DNA of 64,000 nt from Ornithinicoccus halotolerans (GCF_009602535.1 NZ_WIQI01000004.1:28888-92887); one strand, 5' to 3'. Shown: positions 28,470-36,855, counted from the first letter of the stretch. A program made the numbers and translations. The notes: generated by a model from the sequence alone, not told the origin.

Positions 28470-29795
28470 CTACAGCTTGACGGTCAGCTCGGGCGGGAGG
28501 TCGGTGAGCCGTTCCACGCCGTCCTCGTGGACGATGACCGGCTGGGACACCTCGTAGCCCCAGCCGTCCATCCACATGCCGAGGATCACGTGGAAGGCCA
28601 TGCCCGGCTCCAGGGCGGTCTCCTCCTCGGAACGCAGGCTGATGGTGTGCTCGCCCCAGTCCGGGGGGAAGCCGATCCCGATCGAGTAGCCGATGCGGGA
28701 CTCCTTGGCCAGGCCCTCCCGGGCGATGGTGCGGGTGAAGGCGCGGTGCACCTCCGAGACCGGCACCCCCGCGCGCATGGTCTCCAGGGCCGCCGCCATG
28801 CCCTCCCCGGTCGCGGCGGCGCAGTGCGCCAGCCGCGGTGGCGGCGTGCCGAGGGAGACGGTGCGCGCCAGCGGCGCGTGGTAGCGGTGGTGCACCCCCG
28901 CGAGCTCGATGGTGGTGGCCTCCCCGGCGCGCAGCGGCAGGTCGGACCAGGTTAGGTGCGGGGTCCCCGCGGTCTCGCCGGTGGGCAGCATCGGGACGAT
29001 CGCGGGGTAGTCGCCGCCGAGCTTGCGCGCGCCGAGGGTCTGGGCGTACTGGATGTGGGCGACGACGTCGCACTGCCGTCGGCCCGGCTCGACCTGGTCG
29101 ATGGCGATCTCCATCACCCGCTGGGCGATCTCGCCGGCGACGCGCATCTTCTCCTGCTCGGCCGGCGACTTGGTCACCCGCACCCAGTTGACCAGCTCGT
29201 GGCTGTCCACGATCGGGGCCTGGGTGAGCCGCTGGTGCAGCGACAGGAACGCCCGCGGGGAGAAGAAGTGGGCGTCCAGCTCGGCGCCGATGACGTCGTC
29301 GGCGTGGTCTCGGAACAGGCCCAGCTCGAGCGCGCGCTCGGCGATCCAGTCGTAGGGGTGCACGTCGTGCCGGTGCACCAGGTGCTCCGGGTAGCCGTGG
29401 ACGTAGGTCGTCGACAGGTAGGCGGTGTAGTGGGCGCCCTGGGCGTCCATCGCCCGGGCGAACAGGTGCGGCGAGGCGTCGGCGGGGATGATCAGGCACT
29501 GCGGCATGTAGAAGGACCAGGCGTTGTAGCCGGTCAGGTAGTACAGGTTGGCCGGGTCGGCCACGATCAGGGCGGCCAGTCCTCGCTCCCGCATCGCGGC
29601 GTGCACCCGGGCCAGCCGCTCGTGGTACTCCTCCACCGGGAACGGGCGGGAGCCCAGGCCGGCGTGGGCGACGACACCGGCGTGGTCGACATGGTCGGCG
29701 TGGTCGGCCTGGTCGGCGTCGTCGGCATGGTCGAGGTGGTCGGCGGCCGGCTCCTCGCGGGCGACGCCGTCGCGGGCACGGGTCTCCAGCGTCAT
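28470..29795 (-). CDS. M24 family hydrolase similar to ectoine hydrolase (DoeA/EutD)
   Basis: 441 residues. Pita-bread fold with LTGYNAWSFYMPQC in the N-terminal domain and GGDYPAIVPMLPTG, PHLTWSD, HHRYHAPLARTV and GIGFPPDWGEHT in the catalytic domain, all features I associate with DoeA/EutD. Like those proteins it lacks most of the Asp/His/Glu metal ligands of true Xaa-Pro peptidases at the usual spots. DoeA opens ectoine to N-acetyl-diaminobutyrate. The first 45 residues are unusual: a His/Asp-rich repeat (ADHLDHADDADQADHADH). Start overlaps the preceding stop (ATGA) with GGAGGAGG ahead. Confidence 0.85.
   Translation of the reverse strand: MTLETRARDGVAREEPAADHLDHADDADQADHADHVDHAGVVAHAGLGSRPFPVEEYHERLARVHAAMRERGLAALIVADPANLYYLTGYNAWSFYMPQCLIIPADASPHLFARAMDAQGAHYTAYLSTTYVHGYPEHLVHRHDVHPYDWIAERALELGLFRDHADDVIGAELDAHFFSPRAFLSLHQRLTQAPIVDSHELVNWVRVTKSPAEQEKMRVAGEIAQRVMEIAIDQVEPGRRQCDVVAHIQYAQTLGARKLGGDYPAIVPMLPTGETAGTPHLTWSDLPLRAGEATTIELAGVHHRYHAPLARTVSLGTPPPRLAHCAAATGEGMAAALETMRAGVPVSEVHRAFTRTIAREGLAKESRIGYSIGIGFPPDWGEHTISLRSEEETALEPGMAFHVILGMWMDGWGYEVSQPVIVHEDGVERLTDLPPELTVKL
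29690..29746. repeat. Imperfect 9-bp repeats coding the His/Asp-rich N-terminus
   Basis: Several copies of a TGGTCGGCG-like unit in tandem on the plus strand give the ADH/VDH/ADD steps in the M24 protein. Slippage here would change the length in frame. Confidence 0.65.
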
Positions 29796-30601
29796 CGGGC
29801 CTCCTCCTGCAGCTCGTCGGCGGGACGCGGGGCGGCGAGCTCGGCCAGCGCCTGGCCCCGCCCGACCAGCCCCAGCCCGAGCACGCGCAGCGCCGCCCAC
29901 AGGGTGACCTGGTTGGCGGTGAGGACGGGGATCCCCAGCTCCTGCTCCAGCGGGGCGATGACGTCGTACGAGGGCACGTTGGTGCAGGACAGGAACACCG
30001 CGTCGCACTCGGGGGTGACGCTGCGGCGCACCAGGGCCGCTACCTCGTGGTAGTCCAGCGCCCAGATCCGCTCGGTGAGCCCGAGGTAGGAGGTGGTGAC
30101 CACCTCGATGCCGTGCTCGCCGAGGAACTGCCGCAGCCGGGCGGTCACCATCGCGTCGTAGGGCGTGGCCACGGCCAGCCGCCGCGACCCGAGCGCCTGC
30201 ACGGCGTCCACCAGCGCGCCGCTGGTGGTGACCGCGTGCGGGACCCCGGCCGCCTGCAGCGCCACCCGCAGCGCGAGCTCGCCGGCGGGGCCGTGCACGA
30301 ACGAGCCCGACGTGCACGCGTAGGCGACGACGTCGGGTGAGGTCTCGATGACGCTCAGCGCGCAGCCAGTGAGCACGGCCGGGTCCGACACGCTCTCCGC
30401 CTGGCTCACCGACACCGGCAGCCGGTGGTGGGGGGTCCTGGTCAGGAGCAAGTTGACGGGCTCGGGCACCCAGCGCCACAGCTCCCGGTCGAGCGCGAAG
30501 TCGTAGGGCACCACATAGCCCACGCCGAGCGAGCCGATGGGGGTCACCGGCTTGGCGCTGGTGTCGGGCGTCGGCCCGAGCACGGGGAGCTCCTGTCTCA
30601 T
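29792..30601 (-). CDS. Asp/Glu racemase / maleate cis-trans isomerase family protein (EutA-like)
   Basis: About 269 residues. Both catalytic cysteines are present: YACTSGSFVHG in the first half and LSCTNVPSYDVI in the second, the layout of maleate isomerase and aspartate/glutamate racemases. The C-terminal PVLTANQVTLWAALR matches the paralogue at 25119. Ectoine-utilisation clusters contain a protein of this family (EutA) of uncertain role. First gene of a six-gene operon reading down to gntR, with operator 3 directly upstream. ATG at 30601 chosen; 30616 is also possible and lies only 10 bp from the operator. Confidence 0.87.
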   Translation of the reverse strand: MRQELPVLGPTPDTSAKPVTPIGSLGVGYVVPYDFALDRELWRWVPEPVNLLLTRTPHHRLPVSVSQAESVSDPAVLTGCALSVIETSPDVVAYACTSGSFVHGPAGELALRVALQAAGVPHAVTTSGALVDAVQALGSRRLAVATPYDAMVTARLRQFLGEHGIEVVTTSYLGLTERIWALDYHEVAALVRRSVTPECDAVFLSCTNVPSYDVIAPLEQELGIPVLTANQVTLWAALRVLGLGLVGRGQALAELAAPRPADELQEEAR

Positions 30602-30625
30602 TGCCACATGGTGCATGAGCAATCT

Positions 30626-30639
30626 GATTGTTGACAATC
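30626..30639. promoter_or_regulatory. GntR-type operator 3
   Basis: GATTGTTGACAATC, one base different from operators 1 and 2, between the divergent EutA-like gene and the D-2-hydroxyacid dehydrogenase gene (start 30668). Confidence 0.75.
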
Positions 30640-30667
30640 TGACACGCAATTCGGTTACGGTGACGGC

Positions 30668-31663
30668 GTGACGTCATCTGAGCCCGTCATCGCTGTCCTC
30701 TGCGCCCGGGACGGCGAACGCCCTGCTCACGTGCAGGAAATCCTGGGCGATCGGGCCCAGCTGCGGTTCACCGACGAGGCCGGGCTGCCCGAGGCGGTCG
30801 ACGGCGCCCAGGTGCTGTTCCTGTGGGACTTCTTCTCCACCGCCGTGCGCGACGCCTGGGAGCACTGCCAGGACCTGGAGTGGATCCACGTGGCCGCGGC
30901 CGGGGTGGACACGCTGGTGTTCCCCGCGCTGGCCGAGTCCGAGGTGGTGGTCACCAACGCCAAGGGCATCTTCGACCGGCCGATCGCCGAGTACGTGCTG
31001 GGCGCGGTGCTGGCGCACGCCAAGCGGGTGCACGAGAGCCACGAGCTGCAGCGCCGCCACGAGTGGCGGCACCGGGAGACCCGGACGGTGCAGGGCGCCC
31101 GGGCGATGGTCATCGGCACCGGCGGGATCGGCCGCGAGATCGGCCGGCTGCTGGCGGGCGCCGGCCTGGAGGTCAGCGGGGCGGGGCGCACGGCGCGGGA
31201 GGGCGACCCGGACCTGGGCACGATCGTGCCGAGCAGCGAGCTGGCCGACCACCTCGGCGAGGTGGACTACCTGGTCAACGCCGCACCGCTCACCCCCGCG
31301 ACCACCGGACTCATCGACGCCGGCGTGCTGGCGGCGCTGCCGGAGCGGGCGCACCTGGTCAACATCGGCCGCGGCGAGTCCGTCGTCGAGGAGGACCTGG
31401 TCGCCGCCCTGCGTGCCGGCCAGATCGACGGTGCCACCCTCGACGTGTTCGCCGTCGAGCCGCTCCCGCCGGACTCGCCGCTGTGGACGCTGCCCGGCGT
31501 CGTGGTGACCCCGCACATGTCCGGTGACGCCGAGGGCTGGCGGGACCGGCTGGCGCAGCAGTTCGTCGCCAACGCCGAGCGCTGGCTGGCCGGTGAGGAG
31601 CTGGTCAACATCGTCGACACCCGGCTGGGCTACGTGCCGAGCAGTCAGGGGAGCGCCTCGTGA
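30668..31663 (+). CDS. D-2-hydroxyacid dehydrogenase
   Basis: 331 residues. NAD-binding VIGTGGIGREIGRL near the middle; catalytic Arg in VNIGRGESVVEE, Glu in FAVEPLPPDSPLW and His in TPHMSGDAEGW. The divergent N-terminus places it in the group called D-2-hydroxyacid dehydrogenase/GhrA-like. It reduces a 2-keto acid to a D-2-hydroxyacid or the reverse; a keto acid made by the island aminotransferase could be the substrate (inference). GTG start shortly after a TTACGGT stretch suggests a leaderless message. Its stop overlaps the amidase start as GTGA. Confidence 0.92.
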   Translation: MTSSEPVIAVLCARDGERPAHVQEILGDRAQLRFTDEAGLPEAVDGAQVLFLWDFFSTAVRDAWEHCQDLEWIHVAAAGVDTLVFPALAESEVVVTNAKGIFDRPIAEYVLGAVLAHAKRVHESHELQRRHEWRHRETRTVQGARAMVIGTGGIGREIGRLLAGAGLEVSGAGRTAREGDPDLGTIVPSSELADHLGEVDYLVNAAPLTPATTGLIDAGVLAALPERAHLVNIGRGESVVEEDLVAALRAGQIDGATLDVFAVEPLPPDSPLWTLPGVVVTPHMSGDAEGWRDRLAQQFVANAERWLAGEELVNIVDTRLGYVPSSQGSAS

Positions 31664-33129
31664 GCGCCCCGGCAGACCGGGTGCGCGTGGACCTGGCCTG
31701 GTGGACCGCCCAGGAGCTGGTCGAGGGGTACGCCGCGGGGACCGTGACGCCGCTGGAGGCGACCGAGGCCGCGCTGTCGCGGGTCGCGGAGGCCGATCCG
31801 GCGCTCAACGCGTTCGTGCTGGTGGCGGCCGAGGAGGCGCGGGAGGCGGCTGCCGCCGCGACCGAGCGGTGGGCGCGCGGCGAGCCGCTGAGCCCGGTCG
31901 ACGGCGTCCCCACCTCGGTCAAGGACATCTTCCTCACCCGCGGCTGGCCCACGCTGCGGGGCAGCCTGCTGGTCGACGCGGAGGGGTCGTGGACCGACGA
32001 CGCCCCCGCCGTCGCCCGGCTGCGGGAGGCGGGCGCGGTGCTGCTGGGCAAGACCACCACGCCGGAGTTCGCGTGGAAGGGCGTGACCGACTCCCGGCGG
32101 CACGGCGCGACCGGCAACCCCTGGGACCCGGCGCTGACCGCCGGCGGCTCCAGCGGCGGGTCCGCCGCCGCGGTGGGGGCGGGCATGGGCCCGTGGTCGA
32201 TCGGCACCGACGGCGGGGGCTCGGTGCGGATCCCGGCCTCCTTCACCGGAACGGTGGCGCTCAAGGCCACCTACGGCCGGGTGCCGCACTGGCCCGCGAG
32301 CCCCTACGGCACGCTGGCGCACGCCGGGCCGATGACCCGCACCGTCGGTGACACCGCGCTGCTGCTCGACGTGCTCAGCGGGTTCGACCCGCGGGACTGG
32401 TCGGCGCTCTCGCCGCCGTCGGGCTCGAGTCTGGCGGGCCTGGAGGACGGGGTCGCCGGGCTGCGCGTCGGCTACGCGCCGACGCTGGGCAGCCTCGGGC
32501 ACAACGACCCCGACGTGGAGCAGGCGGTCAGCCGGGCGGTGGGGGTGCTGGCCGACGCCGGGGCCGAGGTGGTGGAGGTCGACCCCGACCTGGGGGACCC
32601 GGAGCAGATGCGGGCGGCCTTCGAGCTGCTGTGGTTCACCGGGGCAGGGAAGGTGCTGGCGCCCTACGGGCCGGACGCGCTCGAGGTCACCGACCCCGCG
32701 CTGGCCGAGCAGGTCCGGGCCCACGGCGGTGACTCCGCCCGCGACTACCTGGACGCCACGGCGGTGCGGATGGAGATGGGCCGGCGGATGGGCCTGTTCC
32801 ACGCCCCGCAGGAGGCGGGCGGGCGCGGCTTCGACGTGCTGGTGAGCCCGACGATGCCGGTCGCCGCGTTCCCGGTGGCGCAGCAGGCCCCGGACGGCTG
32901 GCCGGTGCCGCTGTGGACGACCTGGTGCTGCTACACCTGGCCGTTCAATATGACCCAGCAGCCGGCGCTGTCGGTGCCGTGCGGCACCACCGCTGACGGC
33001 CGCCCGGTCGGACTGCAGGTGGTGGGGCCGCGGCACGCCGACGACCTCGTGCTGCGGGTGGGACGGGCTCACGAGCGGGCCACCGACTGGCACACCCGGC
33101 GGCCCCCGGTCATGGAAGGAGCACGCTGA
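31660..33129 (+). CDS. Amidase (amidase signature family)
   Basis: 489 residues. Ser-cisSer-Lys triad: Lys in PTSVKDIFLT near residue 86, cis-Ser in TAGGSSGGSAAAV and nucleophile Ser in GTDGGGSVRIPASF. Cytoplasmic hydrolase of carboxamides; closest in look to actinobacterial amidases with WCCYTWPFNMTQQPA in the C-terminal part. In this operon it follows the D-2-hydroxyacid dehydrogenase and precedes a DUF3830 gene, both with start/stop overlaps, so the three act together. Substrate unknown. Confidence 0.93.
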   Translation: MSAPADRVRVDLAWWTAQELVEGYAAGTVTPLEATEAALSRVAEADPALNAFVLVAAEEAREAAAAATERWARGEPLSPVDGVPTSVKDIFLTRGWPTLRGSLLVDAEGSWTDDAPAVARLREAGAVLLGKTTTPEFAWKGVTDSRRHGATGNPWDPALTAGGSSGGSAAAVGAGMGPWSIGTDGGGSVRIPASFTGTVALKATYGRVPHWPASPYGTLAHAGPMTRTVGDTALLLDVLSGFDPRDWSALSPPSGSSLAGLEDGVAGLRVGYAPTLGSLGHNDPDVEQAVSRAVGVLADAGAEVVEVDPDLGDPEQMRAAFELLWFTGAGKVLAPYGPDALEVTDPALAEQVRAHGGDSARDYLDATAVRMEMGRRMGLFHAPQEAGGRGFDVLVSPTMPVAAFPVAQQAPDGWPVPLWTTWCCYTWPFNMTQQPALSVPCGTTADGRPVGLQVVGPRHADDLVLRVGRAHERATDWHTRRPPVMEGAR

Positions 33130-33632
33130 TGGCCCGGCAGATCCGGATCACCCTCGAGCGGCGCGGCGTCTCCTGCGTCGCCGAGCTGCTGGAGGAGGCG
33201 GCCCCGCGCACCTGCGCGGCGGTCTGGGAGGCGCTGCCGCTGGCGGCGCAGGTCTATCACGGCAAGTACGCCCGGAACGAGATCTACGCCCTGTTCGAGC
33301 AGTTCGCCGAGCATGACCCGGGCACCGAGAACACCACCATCACCCCCTTCACCGGTGACGTGTGCTGGTTCACCTTCAGCGGCGACGACCTGGGCAACCC
33401 CGCCTACGGCTACGAGCGGGAGGGCGAGCACCGCGCCGCCCCCGCGCTGGTCGACCTGGCGCTGTTCTACGGGCGCAACAACCTGCTCATCAACGGTGAC
33501 CAGGGCTGGGTCCCCGGCAACGTCTTCGCCACCGTCGTCGAGGGGATGCCCGAGATGGCCGCGGCCTGCCAGGACCTGTGGATGGGCGGCGCCCGGGGGG
33601 AGTCGCTGCGCTTCGAGCGGGTCTCGGGGTAG
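33129..33632 (+). CDS. DUF3830 family protein (cyclophilin-like fold)
   Basis: 167 residues. Begins ARQIRITLERRGVSCVAELLEEAAPRTCAAVWEALP, typical of DUF3830, a small family related in fold to cyclophilin-like TM1367 proteins. No catalytic function is known. The start overlaps the amidase stop (TGATG). Members are repeatedly found beside amidases, M24/M20 hydrolases and maleate-isomerase-like genes, so it may be a catabolic accessory enzyme or isomerase. Confidence 0.8.
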   Translation: MARQIRITLERRGVSCVAELLEEAAPRTCAAVWEALPLAAQVYHGKYARNEIYALFEQFAEHDPGTENTTITPFTGDVCWFTFSGDDLGNPAYGYEREGEHRAAPALVDLALFYGRNNLLINGDQGWVPGNVFATVVEGMPEMAAACQDLWMGGARGESLRFERVSG

Positions 33633-33686
33633 CGGCGTGGGCCGGTCGCGGCGTTCCGCACCGGGCCCGCGTGGCAGGCTGGGGCC

Positions 33687-34595
33687 ATGACGCAACCAGC
33701 AGGGTGGTACGACGACCCGCAGGACCCGGCCGCGCTGCGCTACTGGGACGGGGTGGAGTGGACCAGGCACACCTCTCCCAAGCAGCGGCCGGGCCTGGAG
33801 CAGGCCGGCGGGGGACAGCAGCAGGAGGGCCAGCATGCCCAGGGCGGCTGGGCGCAGCCGGGCCAGCAGGGGCAGGGGCAGCAGGGCTATCCGGGTTACG
33901 GGCAGCCGGGTCAGTACGGCCAGCAGGGCCAGTACGGCCAGCAGGGGCAGCAGGGCTACCCCACGTACCCCGGTCAGGGTCAGGGAGCGCAGGGCGGCTG
34001 GGGCGCGATGCCCGCCGGCTACGGGCCGGGTTACGGCTACAACGTGCCGGCCACCCCGGACGGTCAGCGGCTGGCCGGCTGGTGGGCCCGCGCCGGTGCC
34101 CGGATCATCGACAGCATCATCGTGGGGGTGCTCGTCGCGGCGATCGGGCTGACGGTCATCGCCCCCGGCCTGGTCGAGGCCTACTCCACCTGGATGGAGG
34201 ACATCCTCGCCACCTTCGAGACCATGGAGCCGGGGGACGCGCCGCCGGAGATGCCGGCCGAGATCACCTCCGGCATGGCCCGGCTGTCGATCTTCAGCGC
34301 GGTGCTGGCGGTCGCGTACGAGGCGCTGCTGCTCCGGTTCTTCAACGCGACGCTGGGCAAGCTGGCGCTCGGGCTGCGGGTCCGGCTGCGGGAGCAGCCC
34401 GGTCAGCTGCCCTGGGTGACCGCGATCGTGCGCACGCTGGTGGCCAACGTGAACTCGGTGCTCGGCTGGATCCCCTTCATCGGGGTGCTGACGCTGCCGT
34501 TCACGCTGCTGAACTACCTGTGGCCGCTGTGGGACGACAACAAGCAGGCGCTGCACGACAAGGCCGCCCGGACCAACGTCGTCAAGACCCGCTGA
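33687..34595 (+). CDS. DUF2510 and RDD domain membrane protein
   Basis: 302 residues. N-terminal DUF2510 motif (PAGWYDDPQDPAALRYWDGVEWT), a long Gln/Gly/Tyr-rich linker (about 38-115) with an 18-bp tandem duplication in the DNA, then an RDD domain with three to four membrane helices starting RLAGWWARAGARIIDSIIVG. Function unknown; RDD proteins may transport ions or act as accessory membrane proteins. Stands alone between the catabolic island and fumarylacetoacetase. Confidence 0.9.
   Translation: MTQPAGWYDDPQDPAALRYWDGVEWTRHTSPKQRPGLEQAGGGQQQEGQHAQGGWAQPGQQGQGQQGYPGYGQPGQYGQQGQYGQQGQQGYPTYPGQGQGAQGGWGAMPAGYGPGYGYNVPATPDGQRLAGWWARAGARIIDSIIVGVLVAAIGLTVIAPGLVEAYSTWMEDILATFETMEPGDAPPEMPAEITSGMARLSIFSAVLAVAYEALLLRFFNATLGKLALGLRVRLREQPGQLPWVTAIVRTLVANVNSVLGWIPFIGVLTLPFTLLNYLWPLWDDNKQALHDKAARTNVVKTR
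33912..33947. repeat. 18-bp tandem duplication in linker of RDD protein
   Basis: CAGTACGGCCAGCAGGGS occurs twice in a row, encoding QYGQQG twice in the low-complexity linker. Confidence 0.75.
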
Positions 34596-34617
34596 GAACG
34601 ACGACGCGCAGCCGGCG

Positions 34618-35865
34618 CTAGCTCTCGGGGGCGGGACGCACCCGCCCGCTGACCTCGGCGAGCGCGATCGGCGCACCGCCGGGCCCCGGGGCGGTCGCTG
34701 CGATGGTGACCACGTCACCGTCCTCCAGGAAGCCGCGGCTGCTGCCGTCCGGGAGCGCGAGCGGCTCGGTGCCGTTCCAGGTGAGCTCCAGCAGGCTGCC
34801 GCGCTGGTCGCGCTCTGGCCCGGAGACGGTCCCGGAGGCGATCAGGTCGCCGTCGGACAGCGCCGCGCCGTTGACGGTGAGGTGGGCCAGCAGCTGCTCG
34901 GGCGACCAGTACATGGTCCGGTAGGGAGGCCGCGCGATGACGGAGCCGTTGAGGCGCACCTCGAGCGTCAGGTCCAGCCCCTGCAGCGGGGGATGGGTGT
35001 CCGTGCACGCTGCCGGCAGCAGGTAGTCCAGTGGCCGCGGGTCCTGCTCCGGCAGCGGGACCCGCGCGTGGGCGAGCGCTGCCATCGGGGTGATCCACGC
35101 GGCGACCGAGGTGGCGAACGACTTGCCCAGGAACGGCCCGAGCGGCACGTACTCCCAGGCCTGGATGTCCCGGGCCGACCAGTCGTTGACGAGCGTCACG
35201 CCGAACAGGTGGTCCCCGGCCTCCGCGACCGGGACGCTGCTGCCCAGCGGGGTGGCAGCGCCGATCACGAACCCCACCTCGGCCTCGATGTCCAGCTTGG
35301 TGCTGGGCCCGAACGACGGGGCCGGGTCGGCCGGGGCCTTGCGCTGGCCGCGGGGGCGCACCACGTCCGTGCCGGACACCACGACCGTCGAGGAGCGGCC
35401 GTGGTAGCCGATCGGCAGGTGCTTCCAGTTGGGGGTGAGCGGCTCGCCGTCGGGGCGGAAGATCCGCCCGACGTTGCTGGCGTGGTGCTCGCTGGCGTAG
35501 AAGTCGACGTAGTCGGCCACCCGCAGCGGCAGGTGCGGGACGGCCTGGTCGAGGGGGTTCAGGTGGGGCCGGACCCGGTCGGCGGCGGCCGGGTCGGTGA
35601 GCAGCTCCTGCAGCCAGTCCCGGGTGCTGGCCCAGGCCTCCGGGCCGGCGCCGAGGAAGGCGTTGAGGGTCGGCTCGGACAGCGCCTCGGCCCACCGCAG
35701 CCGCTCCTGGCGGGCCAGCGCGCCCAGGTCGAGGACCAGGTCGCCGGCCCGCACCACCACGTGCGGCGGTCCGGTGTCAGCCGAGGTGCTCACCACGCCG
35801 TAGGGGAGGTGGTGCACGCCGTACGGGTCGTCCGGGGCGAGGTCCAGCCAGCTGGGGTCGGTCAC
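34618..35865 (-). CDS. fahA: Fumarylacetoacetase
   Basis: 415 residues, family length. Last step of tyrosine degradation: fumarylacetoacetate to fumarate and acetoacetate. Motifs: catalytic His in PIGYHGRSSTVV, metal ligands in LDIEAEVGFVIG and VNDWSARDIQAWEYVPLGPFLGKSF, and ASGTVSGPE. GTG start overlaps the stop of an unknown gene upstream (GTGA), and homogentisate dioxygenase lies divergent beyond that. No maleylacetoacetate isomerase gene is in the window; a glutathione-independent mycothiol enzyme elsewhere may fill the gap. Confidence 0.97.
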   Translation of the reverse strand: MTDPSWLDLAPDDPYGVHHLPYGVVSTSADTGPPHVVVRAGDLVLDLGALARQERLRWAEALSEPTLNAFLGAGPEAWASTRDWLQELLTDPAAADRVRPHLNPLDQAVPHLPLRVADYVDFYASEHHASNVGRIFRPDGEPLTPNWKHLPIGYHGRSSTVVVSGTDVVRPRGQRKAPADPAPSFGPSTKLDIEAEVGFVIGAATPLGSSVPVAEAGDHLFGVTLVNDWSARDIQAWEYVPLGPFLGKSFATSVAAWITPMAALAHARVPLPEQDPRPLDYLLPAACTDTHPPLQGLDLTLEVRLNGSVIARPPYRTMYWSPEQLLAHLTVNGAALSDGDLIASGTVSGPERDQRGSLLELTWNGTEPLALPDGSSRGFLEDGDVVTIAATAPGPGGAPIALAEVSGRVRPAPES

Positions 35866-36782
35866 GGGTCCTCCTGTCGAGCGGTCTCCACGGCGGGTAG
35901 CAGCCCCAGGTCGGCGAGCTCGGTCAGCGGGTCCAGCACCCCGCAGCAGCCGACAGCGGTCAGCAGCGTGCGGGCCGCCCGCGCCCGGTCACCGGTCAGG
36001 CCGGCCGCCTGCCCGGCCAGCGTCTCACCGTGCCGCTCGGCCAGCACCGCGAGGACCTGCTCGGCCGGGGCACCCGACCTGACCCGCTCGGCGGCCAGCA
36101 GCACGTTGAGCAGGCCGTGCTGGTCCTCGGTGCCGCCGTCGGCCGGGACGGTCGTGGCCACGGCGTGGTGCAGCCCGCCGGTCAGCTTGGCGGGCAACCC
36201 GGCGGCGTGGGCGTCGGTGAGAAAGCCGGCCACCTGCTCACCGGTGGGGACGGGGCCGGCGGGGGAGGACTGAGTGCGCAGCTTGATCCGCACCGGGGGG
36301 CTGTCCTCGGCGGCTGCCGCCGCGGCGACCGCGGCGAGTGCCGGTTGCCGCGCCTCGGGCGCGCGGTCCACCTCGACCGCGACCGGCACCCCCCAGTCCA
36401 GCGCCTGCTGCCAGCCGGCCTGGTGGCTCAGCTCGACACCGGCCAGCCGGACGGTGGGGACGGGCCATAGCCGCGCCACCGCCTCCACCAGCGCCGAGAC
36501 GGGGGTGTCGGGCCGGGCGACCAACACCACCGGCAACCGTGCGGTGGGGCCTTCACCGGCCTGCTGACCCGGCGGTGGCTCCGGTGCCAGCACCGCCAGC
36601 AGCTCGGCCGAGGCGGTGGCCGGCACCAGCAGCGGCCCCACCAGGTCGGCCCACGGGTGGCGCACCCGGTCGCGGTACTCGGCGACGGCGCGGGGTAGTG
36701 GCGCGCTGCCGGGCGGGAACACGGCGGCGTCGTCCAGCAGGTCGGTGAGCAGCGCGCGGGGGAGCGTGGTGCCCGTTGACAT
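35862..36782 (-). CDS. Unknown conserved protein in the tyrosine-degradation operon
   Basis: 306 residues; I do not recognise a named family. The sequence alternates strands and helices in a way that suggests a TIM-barrel: LPVVLVARPD, VRLAGVELSHQ, VPVAVEVDRA, VRIKLRTQS, PAKLTGGLHHAV, HGLLNVLLAA. The KLTGGLHHAV stretch, with Lys and paired His, could be an active site. The gene is translationally coupled to fahA and divergent from hmgA, so it may supply an extra step or control in homogentisate breakdown. ATG at 36782 chosen; a GTG three codons earlier is in frame. Confidence 0.8.
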   Translation of the reverse strand: MSTGTTLPRALLTDLLDDAAVFPPGSAPLPRAVAEYRDRVRHPWADLVGPLLVPATASAELLAVLAPEPPPGQQAGEGPTARLPVVLVARPDTPVSALVEAVARLWPVPTVRLAGVELSHQAGWQQALDWGVPVAVEVDRAPEARQPALAAVAAAAAAEDSPPVRIKLRTQSSPAGPVPTGEQVAGFLTDAHAAGLPAKLTGGLHHAVATTVPADGGTEDQHGLLNVLLAAERVRSGAPAEQVLAVLAERHGETLAGQAAGLTGDRARAARTLLTAVGCCGVLDPLTELADLGLLPAVETARQEDP

Positions 36783-36811
36783 GGCCGTCACCGTACTGCA
36801 TCCTGGCGCCA

Positions 36812-36855
36812 GGTGTGACGCATGCGTCCGATAGTCGGATCACCTTGGTGTGACG
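36812..36855. promoter_or_regulatory. Repeats in the hmgA upstream region
   Basis: GGTGTGACG occurs directly repeated at 36812-36820 and 36847-36855. Between them lie the palindrome GACGCATGCGTC (36817-36828) and TCCGA-TAG-TCGGA (36827-36839). The cluster is between divergent starts at 36782 and 36887 and probably binds a regulator. Confidence 0.45.
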
